From Chersky-267 sp963744115 (lineage in GTDB: Bacteria; Chloroflexota; Limnocylindria; Limnocylindrales; CSP1-4), in the NCBI GenBank assembly GCA_963744115.1, contig CAVUSI010000003.1, positions 1,860,001 to 1,924,000 of the forward strand: a DNA stretch of 64,000 bases, in the 5' to 3' direction. The notes beneath the pieces were generated by a model. The model did not search any database, was not told the origin of the DNA, and saw only the letters and a program-made list of their open reading frames with translations. Shown here piece after piece: positions 48,262 through 57,375 of the stretch. Position numbers and translations under genes: made by a program. Position 1 is the first letter of the stretch, and every line of letters starts with the position of its first letter.

Positions 48262-48325
48262 CCTCCGGTTGTTGATTACGAGACGTATCGTATCAGATAT
48301 CGTGTTTCGGCTACAGTTACGGTTG
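48262..48325. promoter_or_regulatory. AT-rich divergent promoter/operator for tetR and the small zinc-ribbon gene
   Basis: The 70 bp spacer is strikingly AT-richer than the surroundings. It contains repeats of TATCG/ATATC around 48283-48303 (GTATCGTATCAGATATCG) including the palindrome GATATC, a likely TetR binding site. Plus strand TTGATT, 18 bp, GATATC and minus strand TACGAT are candidate promoter boxes. The exact operator is not certain. Confidence 0.4.
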
Positions 48326-49000
48326 ATGAACATCCCCGCGACCGGGGCGCGACCCCCGACGACCGACGTCGCGACGGTCGAGCTCGAACCTCTGCCCCCA
48401 CTCCGAGGCCGTCCGCGGAGCGACCGGATCCACCGGGCGATCCTCGACGCCACGCGTGAGCTCCTGGTCCAGGACGGCTTCACCAGGCTCCGTCTCGAGC
48501 GGGTGGCCGCCCGGGCCGGCGTGGGCAAGGCGACGATCTATCGACGCTGGCCGTCGAAGGAAGCACTCGCTCTCGAGCTCCTGTTCGACCTTGCCGGCCC
48601 CCATATCGAGGTCGCCGAGTCGGGCGACACGCGTGGGGAGCTGAAGGCGGTCGTGATGAACTCCGTGCGCTCGATCACCGAGACGCCGTTCGGCCCGGTC
48701 ATCCGGGCGCTGCTGTCACAGATCGCCGGCAATCCATCGATCGGGGACCCGTTCCGCGAGATGGTGGTCGGTGCACGCCGGAGCCAGGTCGCGCTGGTCA
48801 TCGAGCGGGGCATCGCCCGCGGAGACCTCCGGCCGGACGCGGATGCGTCGGTCGCGACGGAGCTCCTCGTCGGCCCGGTCTACTTCCGACTGGTCTTCGG
48901 CGGGCGGCTCGACGAGGCCTTCGCCGATCGCATCGTCGGACTCGTGCTCGAGGGCTACGCCCCGCGCGTCCCGCGGGATCCGCGGTCGGTTCCGCGCTGA
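48326..49000 (+). CDS. TetR/AcrR family transcriptional regulator
   Basis: 224 residues. DNA-binding head: RSDRIHRAILDATRELLVQDGFTRLRLERVAARAGVGKATIYRRWPSKEALALELL, whose diagnostic part is AARAGVGKATIYRRWPSKE. The C-terminal ligand domain resembles TetR_C_11-type members (GDLRPDADASVATELLVGPVYFRLVFGG, core VATELLVGPVYFRL). The ATG at 48326 follows the AT-rich spacer. Ligand unknown; probably represses itself and the divergent gene. Confidence 0.92.
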   Translation: MNIPATGARPPTTDVATVELEPLPPLRGRPRSDRIHRAILDATRELLVQDGFTRLRLERVAARAGVGKATIYRRWPSKEALALELLFDLAGPHIEVAESGDTRGELKAVVMNSVRSITETPFGPVIRALLSQIAGNPSIGDPFREMVVGARRSQVALVIERGIARGDLRPDADASVATELLVGPVYFRLVFGGRLDEAFADRIVGLVLEGYAPRVPRDPRSVPR

Positions 49001-49007
49001 GGGACGC

Positions 49008-50240
49008 CTACTTGGGGAGGTCGGTCCCGTGCTCGGACGACGAGCCCCAGCTCGTCAGGGTCCGCAGGAAACGGGAGGCCGTGCTCTCCGCCATGGCGGC
49101 ACCGACCGCGGCGACGACGGGCTCGGCGGCCGCAGACTCCGCGTCCGTGGCGGCATCGTCGGCCTGAGCGACCGGGGCGCCGGCCTCGTCGGCCGCGACG
49201 GGGGCTTCGGCGGTCTCGGCCTCCGGCGCTTCCGCGGCCTCGGGCGCCTCGGCGACCGCGTCGGTGCTCGGCGCGTCGACCGTGGCGTCAGAGGTCGCGA
49301 TGGGACCGGCCGATCCCTCATCATCGCTGGCCGACAGCGCCGGATCCATGACGCCGATGAGCTCCGGCTCGTCGTCGCCGGTGGCATCGGCTGCGGCCTG
49401 TGCGTCGATGGAAGCCTCGCTCATGGGCTCGGCCTCGGCGGGCATGACCTCGCCGGTCACGGCGACCTCGACCTCGGGGGCTTGTGCGGCCTGACCGCCG
49501 GCGGGGGCGTCAGCCTCGGGTGCTTGTGCCGCCTCGGCAGGCGCGGCCCCGGTCTCAGCGGGCGCGGTCTCGCCGGTCACGGCGATCTCGGCCTCGGCGG
49601 CAGCCTCGGCCTCGGCTTCCTCGAGTCGCGACAACCGGCCGACCGCATCGGCCCGGGCGATCGCCCGGATGACCTCGAAGTCGGGCGGGGCGGGCACCGT
49701 ATCGGCCATCCGGGCGATCTCGCTCGGGTCGCGCTCGGCGGTCAGGCTGGCGAAGAAGACGTCAAGCTCGTGGCGATAGCTCTCGACGGCCTCGGAGACC
49801 CGATCGATCTCGCCGTCGATGATCGCAGCGTGCTGACCGAGATGCTGCTCCAGTCGGTCGCGACGGTCGCCGACCTGCTCGTCCGCCTCGGATCGGATGC
49901 GCTCCACTTCGGACTTCGACCAGACGCGGATCGCGGTCACGTCCTCTTCGGCCAGCCGCTTGAGCTCGTCGGCCTCGGCCGCGGCCCGGGTCCGGACCTT
50001 CTGGACGTGGCTCGTGGCATCCTCGTCGACGGAGGCCTCGATCCGCTCGCGCTCACGCTCCGCGGCCGCCTGCATGGCTCGGGCGAGCTCGTCGCGGAAG
50101 GAGTGCGTCGTCATCCGCGCATCGACGGGCTCAACGATCGAGTCGGGCGCGAAGGCAGCGTCGGAAGCGGGCTCGGACGACTCGACCGACGAGTCCTCCG
50201 GGTCCGATCCGGGCGCTGCGGAGAGGCTGTCCTGGTACAT
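49008..50240 (-). CDS. Acidic coiled-coil protein with long Ala/Glu/Pro-rich tail
   Basis: 410 residues, no membrane segment. About residues 43-150 form a charged coiled-coil (SFRDELARAMQAAAERERERIEASV, SEVERIRSEADEQVGDRRDRLEQHL). Residues 200-390 are almost only Ala, Glu, Pro, Asp, Val and Thr, including two ITGE/VTGE-like repeats (EIAVTGETAPAE and EVAVTGEVMPAE). No family recognised; DivIVA-like scaffolds are a loose comparison. The tail is probably disordered. A promoter TTGCGA-18-TACTAT precedes it. Confidence 0.72.
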   Translation of the reverse strand: MYQDSLSAAPGSDPEDSSVESSEPASDAAFAPDSIVEPVDARMTTHSFRDELARAMQAAAERERERIEASVDEDATSHVQKVRTRAAAEADELKRLAEEDVTAIRVWSKSEVERIRSEADEQVGDRRDRLEQHLGQHAAIIDGEIDRVSEAVESYRHELDVFFASLTAERDPSEIARMADTVPAPPDFEVIRAIARADAVGRLSRLEEAEAEAAAEAEIAVTGETAPAETGAAPAEAAQAPEADAPAGGQAAQAPEVEVAVTGEVMPAEAEPMSEASIDAQAAADATGDDEPELIGVMDPALSASDDEGSAGPIATSDATVDAPSTDAVAEAPEAAEAPEAETAEAPVAADEAGAPVAQADDAATDAESAAAEPVVAAVGAAMAESTASRFLRTLTSWGSSSEHGTDLPK

Positions 50241-50266
50241 TCGGGCTATCCTCAGTCGGGGTCGCG

Positions 50267-50296
50267 ATAGTACGGCTGGGCTACTCGCGGTCGCAA
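50267..50296 (-). promoter_or_regulatory. Promoter of the coiled-coil gene
   Basis: Minus-strand TTGCGA (50296-50291), an 18 bp spacer and TACTAT (50272-50267). The predicted start is about 20 bases ahead of the ATG at 50240. Confidence 0.45.
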
Positions 50297-50454
50297 CGGA
50301 TCGGATCCGATAGTGGTGCCTCCGGGAACCACTCGCCGAGCGTGATATGCTCGTTCAACGTCCCCCGTCGGGGGCGGCGCTCCGCGTGGTCGATCCCCTT
50401 CTCGAACGGACCGTGCGTTTGCTGTTCACGTTCGGGAAGAGACGGAGGGTCAAC

Positions 50455-50658
50455 GTGGCCACCGGAACCATCAAGAAGGTCATCGCCGATCGCGGCTTTG
50501 GCTTCATCACGGCCGACGATGAGAAGGACTACTTCTTCCATCGCGGCGCCCTCGATTCGTCGCTGGACTTCGACCGCCTCGTCGGCGGGGAGCGGGTCGA
50601 CTTCGACATCGAGCAGAGCCCGAAAGGCCCGCGAGCCAGCCGGGTGAAGGCCGCCTGA
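50455..50658 (+). CDS. Cold-shock domain protein (CspA family)
   Basis: 67-residue single-stranded nucleic acid-binding protein. RNP1 is RGFGFI and RNP2 is YFFHRGAL; ATGTIKKVIADRGFGFI and KGPRASRVKAA are the family ends. The GTG at 50455 is chosen because GGAGG lies at 50444-50448; earlier in-frame starts would add non-family residues. TATGCT at 50346-50351 could be the -10, leaving a leader of about 100 bases, as in cold-regulated csp genes. Confidence 0.93.
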   Translation: MATGTIKKVIADRGFGFITADDEKDYFFHRGALDSSLDFDRLVGGERVDFDIEQSPKGPRASRVKAA

Positions 50659-50683
50659 CGGCCGCCCGTCGCGCACGCGACCG

Positions 50684-50720
50684 AAGCGCCCCGTCCACCC
50701 GGATGGGGCGCTTCTCGATT
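50684..50720 (+). terminator. Rho-independent-type terminator after the csp gene
   Basis: A perfect nine base-pair stem, AAGCGCCCC (50684-50692) with GGGGCGCTT (50705-50713), a 12 base loop and a short T-containing tail (CTCGATT). The tail is weak, as usual for high-GC genomes. Confidence 0.6.
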
Positions 50721-50804
50721 CCCGGGACTGGCGGGACGGCGACACCGGTGAGGCGCCGCCGTCCCGACGTCGTGTCGGCTAGCTGCGGATCCGGATCGAC
50801 CGGA

Positions 50805-51056
50805 TCACATGTTCGGGCAGCCGGCCCCGTTCGGTGCGGTCCCACCGCCGCCGTTGCCGCCGCCGGCCGGTGCGGTCGCACCCGGTACGGTGGTCGGTGC
50901 CGGACTCGCCGCACTGACGACGGCGACGCCGCCGACGGTCAGCAGGCCGATCGCGAGGAGCATCGAGGCCACCGCTCGGCGGGAGGCCGAGAGGCGCGGG
51001 CTGGGTGGCGGGGTCGGACCCGTGACGGTCTCCGACTGGTCGTTGTCGAACATCAT
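50805..51056 (-). CDS. Small membrane or exported protein ending in GAGCPNM
   Basis: 83 residues: a polar head (MMFDNDQSETVTG), one hydrophobic helix (VASMLLAIGLLTVGGVAVVSA) and a Pro/Gly/Thr tail ending CPNM. The tail's single Cys could carry a lipid or bridge, but no lipobox is present. AAAGGGAA lies before the ATG pair. Family not recognised. Confidence 0.62.
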   Translation of the reverse strand: MMFDNDQSETVTGPTPPPSPRLSASRRAVASMLLAIGLLTVGGVAVVSAASPAPTTVPGATAPAGGGNGGGGTAPNGAGCPNM

Positions 51057-51363
51057 GGTTCCCTTTGGATTCGGGGGCGGGTGGATGGACGGTCGGGTCT
51101 GGGGTCGGTCAGGTCATGGCTCGCGTCTCCGTGGATGGGCTTCGATGGCTCCCACCCGACGTGCCGGCGTCGGCATGTCTGTGAATGACCCGAGTGTCGA
51201 CGGCGTCGCCTGTCGGTCCGGTTACCGCTCGCTGTCAGGACGCTGAGATCGCCGGGATCGCATCGACCGTCCCGGCCCGGAAACCACGTCGCCGCCGGTG
51301 CGGCCCGCGAACGCGAGGAGTCCGACGGCGACGACGACGGCGAAGCGGCTCATGCCGCTCGGC
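51057..51363. other. Spacer between the CPNM protein and the VWA gene (little identified)
   Basis: 307 bp. The only candidate frame is a 43-residue minus-strand ORF (51353-51222) that begins 10 bases after the VWA stop with a hydrophobic MSRFAVVVAVGLLAFAG and then turns Arg-rich. It may be a short leader-like peptide or the broken start of a further gene of the MoxR cluster, given the lesions nearby. I see no RNA gene or clear repeats. Confidence 0.3.
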
Positions 51364-52409
51364 TTACGGGAACCGATTGAACCAGAGCGCCGCCAATCCG
51401 GCCCCGGCCAGGACGAACAGCAGGCCCGCCGCGGCGAACCACTGGGTGACCTCCTGCTCCTGCTGGGTGGAACCGACCTTCGAGCCGAGGTTCTCGTAGA
51501 TCTGGGCGAGGTCCTGCGAGGTCGGCGCCTCGAACGACTTGCCCCCGGTCGTCTGGGCGATGCTCGTCAACGTCTGCGAGTCCGGCGGGACCTGGAGCGT
51601 GTGCATCTGCCCGTTCTGGTCCGGCACGGTGACCTCGACCGTCGGCCGTGCCGAGCGCGATGGTGTAGATCGGCACGCCCGCGGCGGCCGCCTGCTGCGC
51701 GGCGGCGTCGGGTTCGACGTCCCCGGTCGAGTTCTTGCCGTCCGACAGGAGGACCGTCGCCACGAGCGGCTGCCCGTCCGGTGCGGCGTTCCCATCGGCC
51801 GGCGACGGGGCTCCGGACGCCTGCGGCACCGGCAGCGAGCCGATGCTCCCGGCGCCCGATACGGTCGAGCCGATGCCTGCCGTCTCGAGCGACAGCGCGA
51901 TGGCGTCACCGAGCGCGGTGCCCCCGCCGGCCTTCAGGCCGTCGATCGCCGCGTGGACCGCGGCCCGGTCGGTCGTCGGAGGCGGCCACGACCCGGGCGC
52001 TGGTCGAGAACGCGACGACACCGACCTTGAACTTGGCCGGGCAGCTGGTCGACGAAGTCGTCGGCCGCCTTCTGGGCGGCGGCGAGCCGCGTCGGATCGA
52101 CGTCGGTCGCCTCCATCGAACCCGACACGTCCATCGTCAGGATGACCGTGGCCTCCTCGCGCGGGACCGCCACGACCATCGACGGACGGGCAAGGGCGAA
52201 GACCAGGAAGGCGATCGCACCGAGGTAGAACACCGGTCGGGACGTGGCGCCGCCAGCGCAGCCGTCTTCGGGACGAGGTTCGACAGCAGGTCCACGTTGG
52301 TGAACCGCACGGCATAGCGATCCCGCCGGCGCTGGAGGAGGAGGTACCCGGCGATCGCCAGCGGGACGAGCAGGAGCCCGAGCAAGAGAAACGGTTCGGC
52401 GAAGGTCAT
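51364..52409 (-). CDS. VWA-domain membrane protein (BatA-like), five apparent frameshifts
   Basis: Reading across five one-base insertions gives about 346 residues: two N-terminal membrane helices (FLLLGLLLVPLAIAGYLLL; VFYLGAIAFLVFALARPSM), a von Willebrand A domain with MIDAS motif (TMDVSGSM, ALGDAIALSLETAG, VLLSDGKNSTGD) and a C-terminal helix (FAAAGLLFVLAGAGLAALWF). Similarity jumps frame near 52264, 52238, 52040, 51982 and 51645. It completes a MoxR-DUF58-VWA set, thought to chaperone or mature other proteins. Start overlaps the DUF58 stop as TGATG. If the lesions are real this is a pseudogene. Confidence 0.82.
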
Positions 52410-53359
52410 CAGGCGATCCCTAACGTGCGCAGCTGGTCGGCCAGGGACCGGAGCCAGCTGCCGGAGGTGGACAGGACGACGTGTCCGACGGTCAGCCGCC
52501 GGAAGTCACGGGCAAGGGAGGAGCGCTCGTCGGCGGCGGCGCCGGCGAACCGCTCGCGAAGGGCGTGGGACGACGTGTCGACCCGGACCTCGCGGCCCGT
52601 CTCGGCGTCGATCAGGGTCAGCTCGCCGACGTCCGGCAAGGCGTCCTCGCGCGGGTCGCGGATCTCGATCGCCAGCACGTGGTGGCGAGCCACCAGGCCG
52701 GCCAGCGGCTGGCGCCAGTCGCGCTCGCCGCGGAAGTCGGACACGACCACGACCATCCCGCCGCGCGGGGCGGCCGCGTTCACGAAGCGGAGCGCGTCCG
52801 CCGGCGAGACCGCACCGACGGGAGCCGGAGCGCCCCGGTCGACGGCCGCGTCCTCCCCGTCGTTCCGCGCGGCGAGGAGCGTGGCCAGGAGGCCCGTCCG
52901 GCCGCCGGCCGGACGGATCCGCCGGTCGCGTCGACCGCCGAACGTCACGATGCCAAGGCGATTGCCGCGCTGCGTCGCGACGTGGCCGAACGCCAGCCCG
53001 ACGCCCTCGGCGACGTCGGCCTTGCGCCGATCCGCGGTCCCGAAGGTCATCGACGGGGAGACGTCGAGGACCAGCCAGGTGGTCAGTGCGCGCTCGGGGA
53101 CGTGGACGCGGACGTGCGGGGTGGCCGTCCGGGCCGTGACGTTCCAGTCGATCTGGCGGACGTCGTCGCCCGGTTGGTAGGGCCGGACCTGGGCGAGCTC
53201 GGTGCCACCGCCCAGGTCGTGGGCCCGGTACTCCCCCGGCACGAGGCCGCGGATCCGCCGGCCGACCGTCACGTCGAGCGAGCGGAGGAGCGCTTCGGGC
53301 GTGGGCCCGGGGCCCGGCTGCGCGGTCGAGCGCGGCCGGGCGAGGGACGCCAGGGTCAT
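52409..53359 (-). CDS. DUF58 domain protein
   Basis: 316 residues. The DUF58 core is GTELAQVRPYQPGDDVRQIDWNVTARTATPHVR (RPYQPGDDVRQIDWNVTAR), followed by a VWA-like fold with LVLDVSPSMTFG (a DxSxS metal site). DUF58 proteins lie beside MoxR ATPases and VWA proteins and act in assembly or maturation. This gene is intact although both neighbours have lesions. ATG overlaps the moxR stop as ATGA. Confidence 0.93.
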   Translation of the reverse strand: MTLASLARPRSTAQPGPGPTPEALLRSLDVTVGRRIRGLVPGEYRAHDLGGGTELAQVRPYQPGDDVRQIDWNVTARTATPHVRVHVPERALTTWLVLDVSPSMTFGTADRRKADVAEGVGLAFGHVATQRGNRLGIVTFGGRRDRRIRPAGGRTGLLATLLAARNDGEDAAVDRGAPAPVGAVSPADALRFVNAAAPRGGMVVVVSDFRGERDWRQPLAGLVARHHVLAIEIRDPREDALPDVGELTLIDAETGREVRVDTSSHALRERFAGAAADERSSLARDFRRLTVGHVVLSTSGSWLRSLADQLRTLGIA

Positions 53360-54406
53360 GCCGACCGCTCGACCGTCGTCGGCTCGGCCGTCGTCAGCGT
53401 CGGTGCGGGGACCGCCGGGATGAGCCGGTCGAGGATCATGTCGGGCGTGACCTCCTCGGCGAGGCCGTGAAGCTCGGCACGATCCGGTGGCGGAGGACGT
53501 CCTTGGCCAGCTCCTGGACGTCCGACGGGATGACGTACCGTCGACCGCGGACGAGCGCCAGGGCGCGAGCGGCGTGGATGAGGTTGATCGAGCCGCGCGG
53601 GCTGGCGCCGAAGGCGATGAACGGCTTGACCTTCGGCAGCCCGATCTGCTCGGGGAACCGGGTCGCCGCGGTCAGGGCGACCGCGTAGTCGACGATCGCC
53701 CGGTCGACGTAGACGTCGGCGGTCAGCGCCTGGAGCTCGGCCAGGACCTCGGCGGTCAGGATCGGCGTCACGACCGGCGCCGGCTCGGAGCGAGCGCTCG
53801 ACGACGACGGCCTCCTCACCGGCGGTCGGGTAGCCGACCACGACCTTCATCATGAAGCGGTCGACCTGCGCCTCGGGCAGCGGGTAGGTGCCCTCCGACT
53901 CGATCGGGTTCTGGGTCGCCATGACGAGGAACGGCTGCGGGACCGGGATAGCTCTGCTGGCCGATCGTGACCTGGCGCTCCTGCATGACCTCGAGCAGCG
54001 CGGACTGGACCTTGGCCGGAGCGCGGTTGATCTCGTCGGCGAGCAGGAAGTTGCAGAAGACCGGCCCGAGCTCCGTGTCGAACGTCCCTTGGTCGGGCCG
54101 GTAGATCCGGGTGCCGACGAGGTCGGCCGGCACGAGGTCCGGGGTGAACTGGATCCGGCGGAACGATGCGTCGAGGACGTCGGCCAGGGTCTTGATCGTC
54201 AGGGTCTTGGCCAGACCGGGGACGCCCTCGAGGAGGAGGTGGCCGCCGGCCAGCAGGGCGACGAGGACACGTTCGAGCATCGCGTCCTGGCCGACGATGA
54301 CACGACGGATCTCGAACAGGACGGCCTCGCTGGTGGTCCTGCCGTCCAGCCCGGTCGGCGCGGCGGGGGTGCCGGCGACCGGCTTGAGCTCACGGGGTTC
54401 GGTCAC
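53356..54406 (-). CDS. MoxR-type AAA+ ATPase, three apparent frameshifts
   Basis: Reconstructs to about 349 residues. Walker A LLLEGVPGLAKTLTIKTLA, Walker B LLADEINRAPAKVQSALLEVMQE (core DEINRAPAKVQ), sensor block MATQNPIESEGTYPLPEAQVDRF, and the C-terminal lid PFIAFGASPRGSINLIHAARALAL, in which ASPRGS is diagnostic. Frame jumps occur near 53946 (+1), 53790 (+1) and 53465 (-1). GTG start at 54406 with GGAG eight bases before. Lead gene of the MoxR-DUF58-VWA operon. Confidence 0.86.
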
Positions 54407-54535
54407 GGGATCATCTCCGGTGGCCCGTGGGCTCGGGCGGGTCAGGTCAATGGCATATCGGGCGCGGCGGTTCCTCGCGCGGTCTCTCTCCACGGCGATG
54501 TTCGCACGACCAGCCTGAGAGCGTCATGAGAACGC

Positions 54536-56263
54536 TCAGTGCGAGTCGCGGGCGACCGCCGAGCCACTCGACCCGACCAGGAAGTCGAGGTCCGCTCCCG
54601 TCTCGGCGCCCAGGACGTGGTCGACATACAGGCGCTCCCAGCCGCGGGCGGGCGTTGCGAACCCGCCGGTGAGCGCCGCGGACGGCCGTCGGGAGTCGAG
54701 CTCCGCATCGGTCAGCTCGACGTCCAGGCGCCGCGCCTCCACGTCCAGGACGATCACATCACCCGTCCTGATCAGGCCGAGCGGGCCACCGGAGGCCGCC
54801 TCCGGCGCGACGTGCAGCACGACCGTCCCGTACGCCGTCCCGCTCATCCGCCCGTCGCAGATCCGGACCATGTCTCGGACGCCCTGCGCCAGGAGCTTGG
54901 CGGGGAGCGGGACGTTGGCGACCTCGGGCATCCCGGGATAGCCCCGCGGCCCGCAACCGCGCAGGACGAGCACGCTGTCCGCGTCGACCTCCAGGTCGGG
55001 GTCGTCGATCCGGGTGTGGTAGTCCTCGATGCTGTCGAACACGACGGCTCGACCCCGATGCCGGAGCAGGTGCGGCGAGGCCGCCGACGGCTTGATGACC
55101 GCCCCGTTCGGGGCGAGGTTGCCACGCAGGACAGCGATGCCGGCCGCGTCCTGGAGCGGCGCGCTTCGTGGATGGATGACCGTCTCGTCCCAGATCCGGG
55201 CGTCGCCGAGATGATCGACCAGCGGCCGGCCGGTGACGGTGAGGGCCTCGGCATCGAGCAGATCCTTCACCTCACGCAGGACGGCCAGCAGTCCGCCGGC
55301 GCGGAACAGGTCCTCCATCAGGTGCTTCCCGGCCGGCTGGAGGTCGACCAGCAGCGGCACGCGGCTCCCGACCGCATCGAAATCCTCGAGGCTGAGGTCG
55401 ATCCCGAGGCGACCGGCGATCGCCAGCAGATGGACGACCGCATTGGTCGAGCCGCCGATCGCAGCCACCGCGACGATCGCGTTGAGGAACGAGCCCCGGC
55501 TCAGGACCGCGCTCGGCCGCCGGTCTGCCTCGACCAGGTCGATGGCGAGGCGTCCCGCATCGTGCGCCCGCTCCAGCAGCCGGCTGTCGGGGGCGGGCGT
55601 GCCGGCCGTGCCCGGGATCGTCATGCCGAGCGCTTCGGCGACGCAGCCCATGGTCGACGCGGTGCCCATCGTGTTGCAGTGGCCGCGACTCCGGATCATC
55701 GACGACTCCGAGGTCATGAAGTCCTGCTCGGACAGGGTCCCGGCGCGGACCTCCTCGCTGAGCCGCCAGACATCTGTCCCGCAGCCGAGCGGGCGACCCT
55801 GGAAGGTCCCGGTGAGCATCGGGCCGCCGGGAACGACGACGGCGGGGAGGTCGACCGAGGCGGCGGCCATCAGCAGGGCCGGGATGGTCTTGTCGCAGCC
55901 GCCGAGCAGGACGACGCCGTCGATCGGATTGGCCCGGAGCAGCTCCTCGGCGGCCATGGCGGCGAGATTCCGCCAGAGCATCGCCGTGGGACGGACGAGC
56001 GTCTCGCCGAGCGACATGACGGGCAGGTCGAGCGGGACGCCGCCCGCCTCCCAGACGCCCCGCTTGACGTGGTCGGCGACCTCGTCGAGATGCGTGTTGC
56101 ACGGGGCGAGGTCCGACGCCGTGTTCGCGATGGCGATGTGCGGCCGGCCGTCGAAGGCGTGGGCCGGCAGGCCGCGCCGCATCCAGGCGCGATGGATGTA
56201 GGCGTTGCGATCCGTGCCCGCGTACCAGCCCGCGCTGCGCCGCCGTTCCGCCATCGTGCTCAT
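54536..56263 (-). CDS. IlvD/Edd-family dehydratase, probably acting on a sugar acid
   Basis: Iron-sulfur dehydratase, 575 residues. Cluster cysteines are in APCNTHL, GGCDKTIPALLMAAASVDLPAVVV (GGCDKTIPA) and RGHCNTMGTASTM. IAIANTASDLAPCNTHLDEV and the C-terminal RICDGRMSGTAYGTVVLHVAPEA (DGRMSGTAYGT) are family blocks. The MRRGLPAHAFDGRPHI opening is typical of arabonate/xylonate/gluconate-type members rather than IlvD proper. Divergent from a zinc dehydrogenase that could make its sugar-acid substrate. Exact sugar unknown. Confidence 0.88.
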   Translation of the reverse strand: MSTMAERRRSAGWYAGTDRNAYIHRAWMRRGLPAHAFDGRPHIAIANTASDLAPCNTHLDEVADHVKRGVWEAGGVPLDLPVMSLGETLVRPTAMLWRNLAAMAAEELLRANPIDGVVLLGGCDKTIPALLMAAASVDLPAVVVPGGPMLTGTFQGRPLGCGTDVWRLSEEVRAGTLSEQDFMTSESSMIRSRGHCNTMGTASTMGCVAEALGMTIPGTAGTPAPDSRLLERAHDAGRLAIDLVEADRRPSAVLSRGSFLNAIVAVAAIGGSTNAVVHLLAIAGRLGIDLSLEDFDAVGSRVPLLVDLQPAGKHLMEDLFRAGGLLAVLREVKDLLDAEALTVTGRPLVDHLGDARIWDETVIHPRSAPLQDAAGIAVLRGNLAPNGAVIKPSAASPHLLRHRGRAVVFDSIEDYHTRIDDPDLEVDADSVLVLRGCGPRGYPGMPEVANVPLPAKLLAQGVRDMVRICDGRMSGTAYGTVVLHVAPEAASGGPLGLIRTGDVIVLDVEARRLDVELTDAELDSRRPSAALTGGFATPARGWERLYVDHVLGAETGADLDFLVGSSGSAVARDSH

Positions 56264-56345
56264 CCCTCGCCTGTCGGAGCGTCTATCCTCCCGACATCAT
56301 CCCGCTTCCGGCATCGTCGATGTCGGCATCCCTGGCGAGGGCATC

Positions 56346-57360
56346 GTGCGCGCATTCGTGTTGACCGGTCCGCGGCGTGCCGAGGTCCAGGAGGTCGAGC
56401 CGCCGGTCGCAGGCCCGGGCGAGGTCGTGATCGCCGTCGAACGGGTCGGCCTGTGCGGCACCGATACCGAATTCTTCACCGGCGAGATGGCCTATCTCCA
56501 CCAGGGGCACGCGGCCTACCCGATGCGGATCGGGCACGAGTGGTGCGGGACGGTCGCCGCGGTCGGGGACGGAGTGGACGCAGCGTGGCTCGGCCGGCGG
56601 ACGACCGGCGACACGATGCTCCCCTGCCATCGCTGCCCGCGCTGCCTGGGCGGGCGCGGCCACCTGTGCGAGGAGCGCGCCGAGGTCGGGATCCGTGGCG
56701 GATGGGCGGGTGCCCTCGCCGAGCGGTTGGCGATGCCCGCGACCGCCCTTCATCCATTGCCGGACGGGTTCGACGCGATGACCGGAGCACTCGTCGAGCC
56801 CGGCGCGAACGCCCTCCGCGCGGCGCTGGCCGCCGAGCCCGCGTCCTGGGCGGCGGGTCCTCGTCCTGGGAGCCGGCGCGATCGGGCTGCTCGCCGCGCT
56901 GTTCGCGGCCGCCGACGGTGCCGAGGTCCACGTGATGGGTCGGTCGGGGCGATCGCTGGCCTTCGCCCGGGGCCTCGGCCTCGACGGCGTCTGGTCGGCG
57001 GACGACGTCCCGCGGCTCGCGTTCGACGCCGTGATCGACGCCTCGAACGACGCGGCCCTCCCGGCGTTGGCCCTCGATCTCGTCGAGCCCGGCGGTCGGG
57101 TCGTCTACATCGGGCTGTCGGGGACCCCGAGCACGATCGACACGCGGACCCTCGCGCTCAAGGACGTGACCGCGGTCGGGGTCCTGAGCGGCTCGCCGGG
57201 CCTGTCCGAGACGATCGCACGCTACGCCTCTGGAGCGGTCGACCCGCGGCCGCTCGTCGCGGCCACCGTCGCGCTGGACGAGGTCGCCGGCGTCCTTGCC
57301 GGCGTCCGGCCGGCCGGGGCCGGGCCCGGTCCGAAGATCCACGTCGATCCGCGGCGGTAG
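56346..57360 (+). CDS. Zinc-dependent alcohol dehydrogenase (MDR family), one apparent frameshift
   Basis: Medium-chain dehydrogenase; 337 residues after removing one base. Catalytic zinc region GLCGTDTEFFTGE and GHEWCGTVAAVG, structural zinc cysteines CHRCPRCLGGRGHLC, then the Rossmann part VLVLGAGAIGLLAALFAAADGAEV (core VLGAGAIGLLAAL). The frame shifts near 56855 in a G/C run. GTG start with a GAGGG site. Related to sorbitol or threonine dehydrogenases; near the sugar-acid dehydratase, so a polyol or aldose is a plausible substrate. Confidence 0.85.
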
Positions 57361-57375
57361 GCCGGGCCACCGACC

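Noticed and set aside
54539..56935. A 798-codon plus-strand open frame opposite the IlvD-type gene
   Set aside because: It is a shadow: residues are Arg/Gln/Asp-rich with no domain, and the minus-strand frame has full family motifs.
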